Shown here: in pieces, positions 1 through 12,417 of the stretch
Layout: every line of letters starts with the position of its first letter
Numbering within the stretch: position 1 is the first letter of the stretch
Assembly (NCBI GenBank): GCA_002900995.3
Contig: CM035312.1
Coordinates: 2,802,418-2,866,417, forward strand
Direction of reading: 5' to 3'
DNA length: 64,000 bases
Source: Ganoderma boninense
Lineage: Eukaryota > Basidiomycota > Agaricomycetes > Polyporales > Polyporaceae
Notes under the pieces: generated by a model
Told to the model about the DNA's origin: nothing
The model's input: only the letters and a program-made list of their open reading frames with translations
The model's database searches: none
Made by a program: the position numbers and the translations under genes

Positions 1-313
1 AAGGTACGAGGAGCACGTACGATGTCAGTGACTGCAGCAGATCCTAGCCACAGCTGTGCTTCACGTCAGCGAACAATAAGCAGAAAGGCCTCGAGTTAGC
101 GAGCTCACAATAACGGAGATAAATGCGGATGTCGCATGCAAGCTTGCAATACTTCGTGTAAATGCAAACTGAAGAAACATCAGCTACAGTATAATGCCGG
201 TTGAGTTGCAACGCACGCGAATGGCGACTGCACATGCTGCACCAGCAGATGTGAGTGCAGTCTAAATGATTGCCGTGAGCGCACAGCTGAATGCGACATT
301 TCCCGGGGCTCAC

Positions 314-760
314 AAAGATGATAATGCAAGGGACAACTATCCAGTGCCCGAGTCGCCACACCCTCCATGCGTAAAAGGTCTGTACCCCAAGTGAAACTGC
401 GACAGCGACCGTTCTCATTTTGTCAGACTCGACGTGAGCTTTCGAAATGGAACTACACACCAAGGCTCGATACGATCGGCAGCGCTGTGAAGGTCCAGCC
501 CGGGAAATCAATGTTGATCTGGCGGCCCCAGCCCACCACGAGAAATTGCCACGCCTCGGACGCTGCGACTATGCTCTGGAAGATATCTAACAAATAGATG
601 ACGTAGACGGCGGCCTGGATGAGCTTGTAGTCATTGGGGAACGAGACATGGTAGAAATCTGCGGCTGTCGTTACGAGACGGCTCCTATGAAGAGCGACGG
701 AGGACGTACAAAGCTGGACGGTGGAGATCCCAAGGAGCATCCAGGAGAGAAGCGCGCCCA
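314..760 (-). CDS. DUF6534-like multi-pass membrane protein, partial (three exons)
   Basis: Three exons on the minus strand join in frame: 760-710, 658-461 and 396-314, with GT-AG introns. The product starts around LGALLSWMLLG, continues VQLYFYHVSFPND and a hydrophobic stretch with LLDIFQS, and reaches VQTFYAWRVWRL. This order (a GALL helix, a YPND-like motif, then an FAWRxW motif) is typical of the basidiomycete DUF6534 family of multi-pass membrane proteins of unknown role. The 5' exon, probably ending near a GTGCGT donor around 820, was not fixed. No convincing downstream exon was found in the first 300 bases, so the gene is either broken or its last exons lie outside the window. Family assignment is from pattern memory; the splice joins are seen directly. 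Confidence 0.6.
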
Positions 761-819
761 CTAGCTAGAACAGGCAGCTACTGGTCAGACTCCGTGGAAG
801 TGTTCGCCTTTTGATTTGT

Positions 820-2828
820 GGTACGCACAATCGGACCGATCCTTCGGCAAAAGCGAGTTAGCATGAACGTGCGCCGTGAAATGTGGACGCCGACGTACTC
901 TAGGATGGTCTCCTCAGGGACTGGGGGCGATGCTGATCCGTCTGACATGGTCGGCTAGACGGGGTCAACTTGGTTACGCATTTGACCATGCCTTTAAAGC
1001 GGCGTCGCCGGTCTTGATAGGGTTCACGGCGTTACATCATCTGTGGACCCTACATTTTCGATGAATTCATGGCTGGGAATTCAGTTCACGGGCGGGCAGT
1101 TCCTCTGCAGGGATTTCTTTATCGTGAACAGGGAACTGCGAAGCGCATGCCATCCAGACGAGATTGCTTCGCCACTACAACCACGCATAAAGAGGATCAA
1201 GGAGACAGGGTGGTCTCTGGGTAGAGCAAACGACGAAATGAGGCACCTCAGTTTCTATGCCAGTGGGGGACACAAAGACGCTCCGACTCCCCCAGGGTGT
1301 ACGTACTGGTATTCTTCTGACGCCAAGACCCGTGAACTCTGTCCATCGAAAAGAACGTACCTTTACTTCCACGCGAATCGCCTGAGGCCTGAACCCGGGG
1401 ACCTTGGCAAAGCGCCTCCGAATGGATTTGATGTCGCGATATTAGCGTTGAGGCTACGGTCGTAAAAACGCCACAAAGGCAGAGGTGGTCGGATGCTGTG
1501 GTCGTATCAACGAAGGGATGAGGCGGATGCCTGTGAGAAAAGATATGTCCTATGGCAAAACTCCCGCCTCGTGTTCAATAGAGGTCTCGTGAGGGCTGCC
1601 TAGGGATGTGCTGAGAAATTCCAAGAAGTCCTGCCGGGCGCGACGAGCTACTTCTAGCCGCTTTGTTGCCAACACGTCTGTGCAGAAGCCAGCGCAGCGA
1701 TGAGGCACTGGCCATGACGATTACCATGCTCTGCCTAATCAAGGCTCGTGGATGATATGGGAGCATTGTGAGCGCGCATGAGCCCCATCTGTCATTTTCA
1801 GAAATCGTAATTACTGACGACACCGCAATGGGAGCGAGGAAAGCTGCAGCCAGCTGGTGGTAGCCCTGTGAGAAAGAGAAGGCGTGCAAACAAACTCAGG
1901 ATGAGAATCACGACCACCTGTGGGAGAGAACGTACCACAACAAGCTTGAATGTGACGCGGTGGAATGTTGTGGCGTCGGCATATATACTTGGTCGCCCGC
2001 CATAGCGTCGACCGTTGACCGCACTGATGGCGAGCCTGAGATGGTACCTCAAGTGAGGATGTAATGCGACTTGGAGGCAAGAATGCAGCTTGCTGACTCG
2101 GTAAGATGGACGAGGCCATAGCGTGTCGTAAATGGGACAGAGGGCAAGTAGACCTAACTATTAGGCACCTACATGAGCCGATCAAGCCTGTCGGAGCGTT
2201 GGTAGGTATCGGAGAACACGCAATGGAGAACCATTTCAACTCAGCCACAGCCTGCACGTTCAAATTTGGTCGGCGATTCAACAACATCAACCTAGCCACT
2301 CCGACGAAACTGGGGTAGCAGGCGCCCGAGGCTACGACACCATCTCGTCAACAAATTTGTCGGCTCCTCTCATTTCGCCCGTTGGAGTGGTCTGTGTTCC
2401 AACTGATCTCTTGTGCTATACTTGTTAAACCGGACTGCTAGATTTACATGCCTCAGTGCTGGCTTTCTTCTTCACACCGTGGCTGACTGCCAGTGAGCGA
2501 TCGCGAGAAGCTCAAGCATGAACTTTCCACTTGAAGCTTGAAGGTCCAGGTTTGGGTTGTTTGCTTATAGCTCTATCTGCAACTGCTAAATATCATCAAA
2601 TTTGTATGATCCCGATTGCCCGGTAGCAACCCATGTGCTGGATCATCGCACGAGAAAGGCTCCGGTTTCCACCCCACCCCCTCGGAGTGTTCCTGAGTAC
2701 CCATTACCGTTTCCGCCGCTCCTGATCTGCGAGTATGATACGTTATAAATGCTTGAGGTAGGCATGAGTGTCCTCCACGTCATCTGGCGTACCATTGATC
2801 TCACATCTGTCTCCCTTCAGTCCTCGCC
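820..2828. other. No supported gene
   Basis: Open frames occur (the longest is 1043-1465 on the plus strand, 140 codons) but none shows a recognisable motif or joins to neighbours through good splice sites. The last 400 bases should include the promoter of the reductase gene starting at 2829. Confidence 0.4.
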
Positions 2829-5800
2829 ATGGCTTTCAGATCACCTCGAACCCTTATTGAGATGGGAGAGACAACTCTTCCTGACCTGTATGCGTGGCAT
2901 GCGAAGCACAACCCGCACTATCCCCTTTTCCGCTTTCACGACGGCCACGGTGTTCGGGATATCACTTATGCCGACGCTTTCAGAGCTGTCGACCGGTGTG
3001 CAGGCTACGTCCGAAGCAAGGTTGCGACAACGGGAAAGGCTACGATCGGCATCCTTGCCAACACGGGTACGAAATCGTCTCCCTGACATGGTTTCTTGTA
3101 CTCAGAACATGCTTGTTCAGACACGATCACGTACTGCTGCACATCCGCGGGAATCGTACTGGCCGGACATGTTGCCTTCCACATATCTACTCGAAACGGG
3201 TCTCCAGCTGTCGCAGATCTCTTGCGTCGTACTGGTTGCAGGCACATCCTCGTTTCGCAAGATGAACACATCACCGGCGTTGTCAGAGAGGCACTTCAAG
3301 ACGTGCGGGGGATCGAAATACATTCCTTGAAGGCATTCGAGGAATTGTTCTCAACAGGAGGAGGGGAAGATGGGCCCGAGTTAGAGTCCGGGATAGATCG
3401 CGGAACAGGTATAGCGCTGCGCAACATGTTTGAATCGGCCATACTGTTGCACTCTTCAGGTATTCATGCTCTCCTCTGGATGCGGGAGGTCGCCGTTGCT
3501 GACGATATGGGATTTCAGGGTCTACTAATCACCCCAAGCCTGTTTACTGGACCCACAAACGAGTGCTAGGTTACGGCACCGTCCCATGTACGCACAACTC
3601 TCGTTTTGACGCTTCGGGTGAGAGTGATCGCTCATCCCACTTCCTTGTCAGGGTACGGAGAGGTCGATCTTACCGGCCTCACCATTGGGGCACACGGCGT
3701 CCCTATGTTCCATGCAATGGGTTTGTGTATCATCTGCACTGCTGTACGTCATCCTCTTCTTGCTCTCGAGATATGGACTGGTTCGGATGTTCTCGATGTG
3801 ATAGCTCTGCAACGGCGCGATTCTGGCGGTCTTCAAACCAGCTTCCCCTCCAGCATTTCCCACGCCCGAGAACGTCTTCGAGGCTACCACCTTGGTTCGG
3901 AACGACTACCTCTTGACCGTCCCGGCCTTCATCGAGGTACGTGTCCCTAAAGTCGATCCATTATATCCCTCGCTGAATGCTTGTTCCAGCAATGGTCGCG
4001 CGACCCAGAGAAAGTTTGGAAGATGCAACGTATGAAGGGGCTGGTGAGTGCTTTCGGCTCGGACGGGTGGCCGTGCCGATCGTCTCGCAGATGTTTGGTG
4101 GAGCGCCTTTGGCGCAAGAAGTTGGCAACACCCTTGCAGCGCACGGGATATCGCTGATAACGCTCTACGGCTGGTACGTCACCCTATGTCAGTTTTAGTC
4201 TGCAGCGAACTCAGGCTTGCCCCACAGCACGGAGGTCGGCACGATGTCGAACTTTGTCCCAGGTCCGTCTTTCGTCTCAAGGCTCTTGGCTCGGGACTTA
4301 CGCGTTTAGCAGCAAAGCCCGCAATGGACTGGGCGTACTTCAAGATCTCAGGCTGGAACCACTCGGTCCAGGTTGAGGCGGGGGAGAACAAACACGAAAT
4401 TGTTATCCTGGTACGTTCCGCCTTCCCCAGCTGCCATCACTGCGCGAATTGAGCGCCGTTTGCAGTCGAACCCGGAGTGCCCTCTTAACGTCATCAATAC
4501 GAAAATAGATGGCCGCGATGCCTATGCGACCAACGATCTTGTCGAAGCGCACCCTACCAAGCTGGATCTGTGGAGGGTGTATGGGAGAAAAGATGAACAA
4601 ATCATTTTGTCGAATGGCGAGAAGGTGAGATTGCGCTGCTTCGCTAAATGACTGGCAACTAACCACGGTCTTTCGAGTAGACAAATCCTGTGCCTATCGG
4701 TGCGTCGTTCTCTGTCCAGTCCATACGTCCAATCTTACCTTTATCACAGAAAACATCATTAACGAGAACCCCTATGTCTCCGCCTGCATCGTATTCGGCC
4801 ATGGCAAGTTCCAAAATGGGGTCCTTGTCCAGCCAACATTGGAGTACCAGTTCGACTCCGAAGATAAGCAACTGCTCCGGGCGTTCCGAAACACGATATG
4901 GTGCGTGTTCCTCAGTCACTTACAATTTCATGCTCATATCCTTTGCCAAGGCCAACGATTGAACGCGCCAATGAGTTCGCTCCTCAACACTCCCGCATAT
5001 TCAAGGAAGTAGGTCCTTCCAATTGGCAGTGCTCCGCAATATCTAACTATGTGCGGTGATTAGATGATCCTCGTCACGTCTCCGTCCAAACCCCTTGAAC
5101 TCAACGCCAAAGGATATCCTCGGAGAGCTCCTAACCTCAAACGCTACCTGAGAGAGATCGAGTCCATCTACGCTGAGGTCGAGCGCAGCGCTCAGAGCGA
5201 CGTCCTTTCTCCGGTCGTGTGGAATCCGGGAGAGGTTCGCCAATTCGTGAAGAGAGTGGTTGAGAAGGTGATGCAGCGTGCAGTCCCGGACGATGCAGAC
5301 CTATTCCGTAGCGGTTGTGACAGGTATATCGCAGTCCAGGGACTCTCGCCTCTATCTCTTTGCTAACCATTAGATGCAGCCTACAAGCAACCTGGATTCG
5401 CAACACCATTTTGCGCGTCATTCGCGAGCACTTCCCAGACGCTACCAAGCGGCTCCCTACCAACCTCGTCTTCCAGGCTCCGTCTGTCAAGGCCTTGGCC
5501 GATGCCGTTCTTCGAGCAGCAATCCACAACACAGAAGACCATAACACCCCAACAGTCACTGAGGAAGTCCTCGTCCAGCTCGCAGAGAAGTATTCCTCCA
5601 ACCTGCCTCCCCGACCTTCCGTCCTACGACCTCGCAGCAGCGGAAAGGACGTGGTCGTTATTACAGGGACTACAGGTGGTTTTGGCTGCGACATCCTCCA
5701 CCACTTGCTCCTCGACGACGATATTGGGATGGTGTACGCGGTCAATCGGAGAGGGTCGGAGGCGATGGACAGACAGCGTGCACGGTTCCGTGAACGAGGA

Positions 5801-7052
5801 TTGGACGACAATCTCCTCAACTCGGCCAAGTTCAAAATGGTCGAGGCGGAATTGGACGTATCAGGCTTCGGTGTAGATCCGGCGTTGCTTGATGAGGTAA
5901 GGTACTCTCTGCAGAGTTATCGCATTGCTTAACAATCGAATAGATTCGCAACTCCGTCACGCATATCATGCTAAATGGTGGGTAGTCTGGGTGCATGTCA
6001 TAGAGCTCTAGTAAACTCTCCGTTTGCCTTTCAGCGTGGAGGGTCGACTTCAACCTTTCTCTCTCCTCGTTCGAGGTCGATCTCAAAGGTGTACGCAACT
6101 TCATCGAGCTCGCCTTGATTTCACCGTATGATGCGCCACCGAAGATCAATTTCGTGAGCTCCGTAGGCATCTTTGGACGTAAGTCTTAACCACACCTTTG
6201 GCTGGCTCCAACTCAGAAATAAGCCGAACAGGGTGCACGCTCCAACCACCCGTACCTGAGATCGCCATTCCCCCGGCGCACGCCTTGGATACTGGCTACT
6301 CCGAGTCTAAGTGGGTCGCAGAGAAGATCCTGTCAAACATCGTGGAGCGAGCAGGCGTTCCGAGCGTCGTGGTCCGCCTCGGACAGGTGTGCGGAGACCG
6401 TCTCGGGCATTGGAACGAAAAGGAATGGTTCCCCGCCCTCGTCAAGTCCGCGCTCTTCACGCGCTGCCTCCCTGACCCTGGCGGTGTGAGTCTCTTTGCC
6501 TATATTCAAGTAGCCCTATAGTCTATCAGCATGCTAACCGGCACGACTCCGAAATGGCAGGTTGTCTCTTTCATACCGAGCTACCCCGCCGCGCGCGCCT
6601 TCGTCGAGATGCGGAACGCCTCTGGGCCGCTCTCGTACCTCCACCTTGTGCACCCACGCCCCGTCCCCTTCCGGACACTAGTCGCGCCCGTTGCCGCAGC
6701 GCTCGCCGTCCCTCTCGTGCCGTACGCAGCGTGGCTTTCCGCCCTCGAGGCGAGCCTGGCCGACTCGAACTCCGAGCATGAGGTCGACGCGATGCGCGCG
6801 AACCCCGCCCTGCGCCTGCTCGACTTCTTCCGCGCGCAGGTGGCGGAGAGGGAAGGGCGCGTGCCGGAGGGCAAGGAGCCGATGGGCGTCGTGCGCCTCG
6901 CGACGGACGTCGGGGAGCGCACATCAGCAGAGCTCGCACGCCTCCCGCCGCTCGACGAGGAGACAAGCCTCGCGTGGGTTGCGGCGTGGCGGAGGTCGGG
7001 ATTCCTTCCCGACCCCGTCCTCGCGACTCGGGACTCCTCCGGGGTGGCGTGA
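2829..7052 (+). CDS. Adenylate-forming reductase (AMP-binding, carrier, thioester reductase)
   Basis: This multi-exon gene encodes roughly 1,050 residues. The A domain carries the core motif LLHSSGSTNHPKPVYW, then PWYGEVDLTG, FHAMG and FGGAPL. A carrier domain follows: its DSLQ serine codon is split by an intron (TGT GAC AG/C CTA, near 5322-5380). The C-terminal NAD(P)-binding reductase has TGTTGGFG and the GYSESKWVAEK active-site motif. Enzymes of this design activate a carboxylic acid as an adenylate, load it on the carrier and release it reductively, usually as an aldehyde. The substrate cannot be read from sequence. There is no condensation domain, so it is monomodular and NRPS-like. All junctions checked keep frame, and the gene looks intact. 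GC rises sharply in the last exon (6560-7052). No other biosynthetic gene lies beside it; the next gene is a Bem46 hydrolase on the other strand. Confidence 0.93.
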
Positions 7053-8368
7053 CGCTGGTGCGTTGGCGAGCGGAGGTACTGCGGAGGTTTGGAGGGATGA
7101 CGCGGGGGAGACGGGTGAGACACCGGACACGGTCCGAGATTCATGGAGATATTGGACGTGGATGGGGGTTGGTACAATATTTACCCATGGGGTAAGGGTG
7201 GCGTTCAACCGCCGCAGACGTTCGGTGCCGATCACTATGCATTTCTGGCCTCTGCCTTGTGCTTGAAAATTTGGTGTGCCCAGCGCGTTTCTGTGGCGAC
7301 GAGCTTGTACACCCTGACGCGCGTACTAGGAGCTCCATCGAGGCTCCATGATGGCATCTTTATCTAACTTACCTTCTTCGTGAATTGCGGGTGCTGTATT
7401 AAGCAGCTTCCACCGACCACTGAGGATTTCCGCCATTCTGTCAACGTCCTCTACAGACTTGGTCTGAGAGGGACGTCGGCACACGAAGATTCTTGCACAC
7501 TCGGGATTTGAACAACATTTCGTTAGCACTGACGTCACAATCCCTAAGGGGAATGTTTATAGGCCAATGTTGCTAGCCTCCGCAGTAATCCGGAAGTATT
7601 TCCGATCACCCAGCGGCATGACTTGCCTGTCAGCTGTCCCAGAAAGTGGCCAGGATCGGCGCAGCGCAGCAGTGTGAACCAAATCTAAACTCAGAGCACG
7701 TTGATTCAGGAATATTGACGTCCTCCTTCAATCCGCCGTATGTAGTGTTATCAAAGGCAGAACCTGGAGCAGTGAAGGGTGTCCGGGAAGACCACAGTAT
7801 TGTATAGTGACGGCTCGTTTTAACGTCGGTATGTGATGCTGTCCGAAAGCCGGGTTCACGATGTTGCTTATGGCCGCAAGAATGAGCTCTGAAAGAACAT
7901 TCCGAGATCGATACAAGGGTGCGTACCGATGTGGCCAACGGGGACCACAACTACGTTCCAAGCAACTACTTAAACCCGTCGTGCTGATCCCATAGTGGTT
8001 GGATCTGCTCTGCTTGGAGAATGTCAAAACGTCACGACTGATGGAAAGCCGACTATACAGCGTCTAGAGGGACACATCGTGCTCGAATTTGGACAAAGTG
8101 GTATTAGTGCGACGACTGTACAGTGAGGATCGAGATTCGACACGGACGAAACACCGCGTGCATACACACCTAAAAGTATGCACTGTACGTCGTACGGTCT
8201 CAACCAACAAGCGGCTATATCCAAGAAAAACAAAAGGCACTCAACCTGAACCGAGTACTCCACACCCGATCGACCCCAGTCCATGCTCCAAGTTCCACAT
8301 TGTAAACTCCCGACGGCCCAATGGTCATCCCACCATATCGCACTACAGTAATCCACACCTGACATCCC
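7053..8368. other. No supported gene between convergent genes
   Basis: This is the 3' intergenic space between the reductase and the minus-strand hydrolase. A minus-strand frame at 7538-7326 ends in a good GTAAGT donor and could be an exon, but it has no recognisable motif and no partner exon. Confidence 0.4.
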
Positions 8369-10181
8369 TCAAGCCTTTGCCGGAGGCACTGGAGGCAAAT
8401 CCTTGACCCTTGCGACGAAGTCCGCCACCGCAGACCAGTATCCCTGCTGCACGCACGTGTCGTCTGCACATCGCAATATCGCGTTAGCCTCCGCCGCCCG
8501 AAACCCAACATCACGCACGAGAGACGAATGACGACGCGACGCACTGTGTGTCCCCTTCTCGAACTCAATGAACCGCGAATAGCCCGCGCCGGGGCTCCTC
8601 ACGCGCTCGTCCTTCGGCTTGTCTTCCTCCTCGGGGGCGAAGTACGGCGGGGGCACGGCGCGCCGCCCGCCAGGCGCGCGCTGCTGGACGAGCTCCCAGA
8701 GGCCCTGCATGTGCTCGCGCGGGACGACCTCGTCGCGGACGCCGCTGAGGAGGAGCATGGGGGTCTCCTGCGGGAGCAGCGGGACCTTCGACGCGGAGTC
8801 CCACTTCTGGTGGCAGAGGAACGCGAAGGGGCCGAGAACCGGCAGCGCGGTGGGTACGAGCCGCGGGAGGGAGAGGAAGGTGTTTTCGAGGATCAGGGCG
8901 CGGATCTGCGGCAAGCGATGAAGGTGGGCATTCGTCAGTACTGCCCCAAGGGTCGGGATACTGGGTTGGATGTGGGGAGAGACGACGCACTGCATGTTGG
9001 TTGCGGCTCGCGAGGTCAATTGCGACGGCACCACCGATGGATTGACCGTACAGGATCTGTTCGTGACGTCAGCACCCCAGAAAGTGCTTTGTTACATTCG
9101 GCTAGACTGTAAGAAGATTTAATACCACTTACGATCGGTGTTTGGGACAGGAAGGGATCCGCCAGGACATGATCAAGGGCGCATTGCGCGTCTACGCGGA
9201 TGCCTGTATGACGTTCTCAGAATGCTTTCATGGAGTGAAGAAAGGTTGCGAACGGACCCTTTTCGGACGGATTACCCTCAGAGAGACCGTACCTTTAAGA
9301 TAAATATACATGTACAGTTAGTGGATGTAAGTGAGAAACGAAACGACATATTGCGGAGAGTATTCACTTACCCGCGGTATGAGAGCATAAGGACATTGCA
9401 ACGCATTCGGACATAAAACACTTTCGCTAATGGTATACGATGGCCCACATTCCCGCCATTTCCATGAAACATTAGAATTGTTGGCCGTCTTGCAGCGAAC
9501 TGCAGCGGTGCATGTTAGGATGGTTTCTTCGAACAAGCGACCCGGCACGTGACCGCTTGCACGCTTTCAATCTCTCGGTGACCACAGTGAAGGACACGAA
9601 AACGCAACATAAACAGGGGCGAGATGTGGCACGAGCATGTGGGCAAGAAATGGACGCAAAATGAATGGGAACCATACGGGGGAAACGCACCTCTTCATTC
9701 GACTCTTCATCTGGGCTGTCGATCGGCATTGCGCCAATATTCGGCAACTCCTTCCGCTGGATGAGCAGATAGCATCGCAGTTTCACGCCGTCCGGGGTCT
9801 CTAATTGAAGGTCGCGGTATGGCAGGTCGAAGTCGGTCGGCACAGGTACCTCTGCTCGTTCATTAGTATTGTCGGCACTAACAAGTACGCGGAAGACGAG
9901 ACGCACCTGTGCGTGAACCAGGAGGATACGCGGAAGGATAGATGAGGTAGTTCTGGCCAAAGAACAGAAGGCCAAAGCCTGAGAATGATCGGACGACGAC
10001 CGTGGCATGCGTCAATACGATATAACAGGGTAATGGAACACAACCTCGGCGCACCGACGGTGGATAAGCCCGCCGCAGTCGCTACCGTCCCCTGAGAGTA
10101 ATGAATACATGAGGGCGAATGGCGTCCGTTGAGTCCACTCACTTTGGCGAAGGCTTCGATGGAAGGGAGGAGGTTAGACAT
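8369..10181 (-). CDS. Bem46-type alpha/beta hydrolase (ABHD13-like)
   Basis: The start ATG (10181) gives MSNLLPSIEAFAK, followed by a hydrophobic N-terminal segment (LSTVGFGLLFFGQNYLIYPS) and PPGSRT. The core follows in order: ETPDGVKLRCY, then MFHGNGGNVGHR (HGNGGN oxyanion motif), LSYRGYGLSEGNPSEKG, RVDAQCALDHV, and LYGQSIGGAVAIDLA with the nucleophile in GQSIGG. It continues with ALILENTFLSLP, LSGVRDEVVP (the Asp-bearing strand) and a C-terminal KGTH candidate for the catalytic His. Bem46 proteins are membrane-anchored hydrolases conserved in fungi and linked to cell polarity; their substrate is unknown. Introns are short, and all junctions examined are in frame (for example GTC G/gtgcgc...cag/GC TTT). 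It looks complete. The stop is at 8369-8371. Confidence 0.92.
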
Positions 10182-11400
10182 GGTAGTATTCGACGACCGC
10201 TAGGGACCTCCTGTGGCGTCAGTGTGCCCGTCGGAGGCGGTTGTTTGTACGTGTTGTCCGACAACGTCCGCTTCGTCCACATCGAGAGACCCGTCTTCCA
10301 ACTGCTGATCTTTCCCTCTCCGACAACATTGAGCTTGTTCGTCAATATCCAGATACGACGGGCTGCGTTGGAGCATCTTCTGCATCCTCTCAACGGAAAT
10401 CATGCAAGAACGGGAGCGGCCGCGGAGTAATCCTTGACCAAGCAACGGCATCGATCCGTCTCTTGTAGTGCATTCGAGCGACCGTCTTACCTCCGCAGTG
10501 CGCACTTCAACAAGACTGGGTGCGCAATGCGCCTTCCATTGGCCCTCCATATCCCTCTGAATCCTCTCATCTTGCGCCTTCCCAAAATCTTCCAGCGGTG
10601 TTCCGACGGTCCCAAGACCGCCATGACATCGACATCCCCCCACCGGTGATGACCCCAGATCTTCTACCGTAACCGATGCTTCGGCCGTTATTGCGTATTT
10701 ATGAGCCTGGCTTGCAACAGTGCTCCGCCGTACGGTCCGATTGGTCCAGCTGGAGCTGGATCCAATTTGTGAGCCTCGAGGCCAGCTGTTCAACCGGCTC
10801 CAAGCGCCAGCCATCTAACCGAGGACTTAGTGCGTCGGTTCTGTCCGGTTTTATCGTCCGCGGCCTTTCCCGCTAATAGCCTCCAGTAGCCTCCCCGTTG
10901 CCTCTTTCTTACGTTCAGCCGTCGCTTGCCGTTGCATAAGCGTTAGAGTGCCGACGGGCGTACTTACAGCGGGCGCAGCATGCTCACCACGACATCGCTT
11001 TTCGAGGCATGGACACGACCGGTGCGGAAGACACATTGCCGGCTGAACTTCCGTCCACTGCCCGACCACAGAAGCCCCAGAGGTCTGCGCCCAGCCGTCT
11101 TGTGATGGACAAGCAGAAGGCTGGCCACATATCATGGATTGGAACCATCCATGCGGGGACGCCGACAGTGATGATGACCTTCGCATTCGTGGATGGAACG
11201 TTCCGAGGGTGGAGCGGAACGATCAGACTAATCAACCCTAACGCAACTTGTCTCGGGTGAGTGTTGCTTCTCTCGCTTAGCACCCGTGCCGCATCTCAAA
11301 TGAAACACGCTCGCGTTCTTGGGTCACAGTGATGCAAATGCACATTTGGCGCGTGGAGCACCCGCGACACGCGCAAACATGTTTGTCCCCAGCGATTCCA
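10182..11400. other. Intergenic; one unrecognised long frame
   Basis: A minus-strand frame of about 204 codons lies at 10814-10200, acidic and Gln-rich toward its end. It shows no family motif and directly abuts the start of the Bem46 gene, so it is not called. The rest is promoter space for the secreted-protein gene at 11539. Confidence 0.35.
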
Positions 11401-11404
11401 CCCG

Positions 11405-11410
11405 TATAAA
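11405..11410 (+). promoter_or_regulatory. TATA box of the secreted repeat protein gene
   Basis: TATAAA lies 129-134 bp upstream of the ATG at 11539, and a pyrimidine-rich leader follows. This is a usual arrangement for a strongly expressed fungal secreted protein. Confidence 0.55.
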
Positions 11411-11538
11411 TTCTGGACGGAGCGGACGGAGAACGGCATTGACTTCCTGTGGTCATTTGTCTCCCGTCTCCTCTCTCAGACCCAACGCCAACGCACCCAC
11501 CCCACACTCTCTTTACCCTCCACATTCCTTAGTACAAA

Positions 11539-12417
11539 ATGTTCTTCAACAAGCTCTCCGCCGTCGCCGCTGTCGCCTTCAGCGCTTTCGCTTCCGCCGC
11601 TCCCCTCAACACCCCCGTCGGCGATCTTCCTCTGCCCGACGTGTCTGCCGTGACCGGCGTCGTGGGTGGCCTGGTCGGTGACCTACCTATTGTCGGTGGC
11701 ATCCTTCGCCGTGACCTCCCTGACCTCTCCGCCGTGACTGGTGTTGTGTCGGGCGTCGTTGGCGACCTCCCCATTCCGGCCGTTGGTGGCATCCTTCGTC
11801 GTGATACGCCCAAGAGCGTGGCCGTCATCCTCACGGGTGTCCAGGCTCAGCTCGAGCCCGTGACCGCCTCCTTGGGTGAGAACTCTGGTCCGATCTCGTT
11901 TAGTGCTTTTACTAAGTTCCTTCGCAGCCTTCATCACTGCCGCGAACGCGACGGTTGAGGCCGTGACCGCCCCCGCCAACGAGATCATCAGCATCCTCGG
12001 CGGCGCCGTCGTCGACCTTAAGGCCCTTGTTGGTGTCGACGCCAGCATCATCCTCGCTTCCGTCGATGGCACTGCCGCTGTCACGGTCGATGTCCTTGCT
12101 GGCCTCGTCGCGCACGTCGTCGTTGTAAGTCCCTCCCACTCCTCAGTATGACACGGTCCCCTTAGACCCTGTTTTCAGACTGTCTTCCACGCTCTCGGCG
12201 TCGTTGTCACCATTGCGGGCTCTGCCATCGATGGTGCTCTCTTCACGATCCTCGCCAACGTCGGCGCTGCCGTCGGCACGCTCGTTGCCCTCGTCCTCCA
12301 CCTCGTCGCTGGCGTCCTCGTTGGCCTCGACGTCGCTGTCCTCGGCCTGGTGAAGGCTATCCTCCCACCGTCATCGACCTGAACGTCCACGTCCTCATCT
12401 CCCTCTTCAAGCTCTAA
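11539..12417 (+). CDS. Small secreted protein with two dibasic-ended repeats
   Basis: Three exons. Residues 1-21 form a signal peptide (hydrophobic, ending FASAA/P). Residues 32-58 and 60-88 are two near-identical units, LPDxSAVTGVV...VGDLPI...GGILRR, each ending in RR followed by D, the form of Kex2 (kexin) sites. The rest is a long Ala/Val/Leu-rich region with short hydrophobic helices. Exon 1 ends at 11875 (TTG G/gtgag); introns follow at 11876 and 12127. In the last exon the frame runs into a TGA at 12380. One extra C in the CCC at 12364-12366 would restore ILPTVIDLNVHVLISLFKL and a stop at 12415-12417, so a one-base loss is likely. Function is unknown: it could be a structural wall protein or a precursor of secreted peptides. 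No modifying-enzyme gene (DUF3328-type or similar) is visible nearby. Confidence 0.75.
11632..11802 (+). repeat. Two tandem coding repeats ending in Arg-Arg
   Basis: Two units of about 27 and 29 codons encode LPDVSAVTGVV...ILRR and LPDLSAVTGVV...ILRR. They lie inside the secreted-protein gene at residues 32-58 and 60-88. The second unit differs mainly by a two-residue insertion (PA) before VGGILRR. Confidence 0.8.

Noticed and set aside
1043..1465. 140-codon plus-strand frame as a coding exon
   Set aside because: Composition is not distinctive and there is no motif or continuation through a splice site.
10200..10814. 204-codon minus-strand frame
   Set aside because: No recognisable motif, and it abuts the start of the Bem46 gene; left as unassigned.
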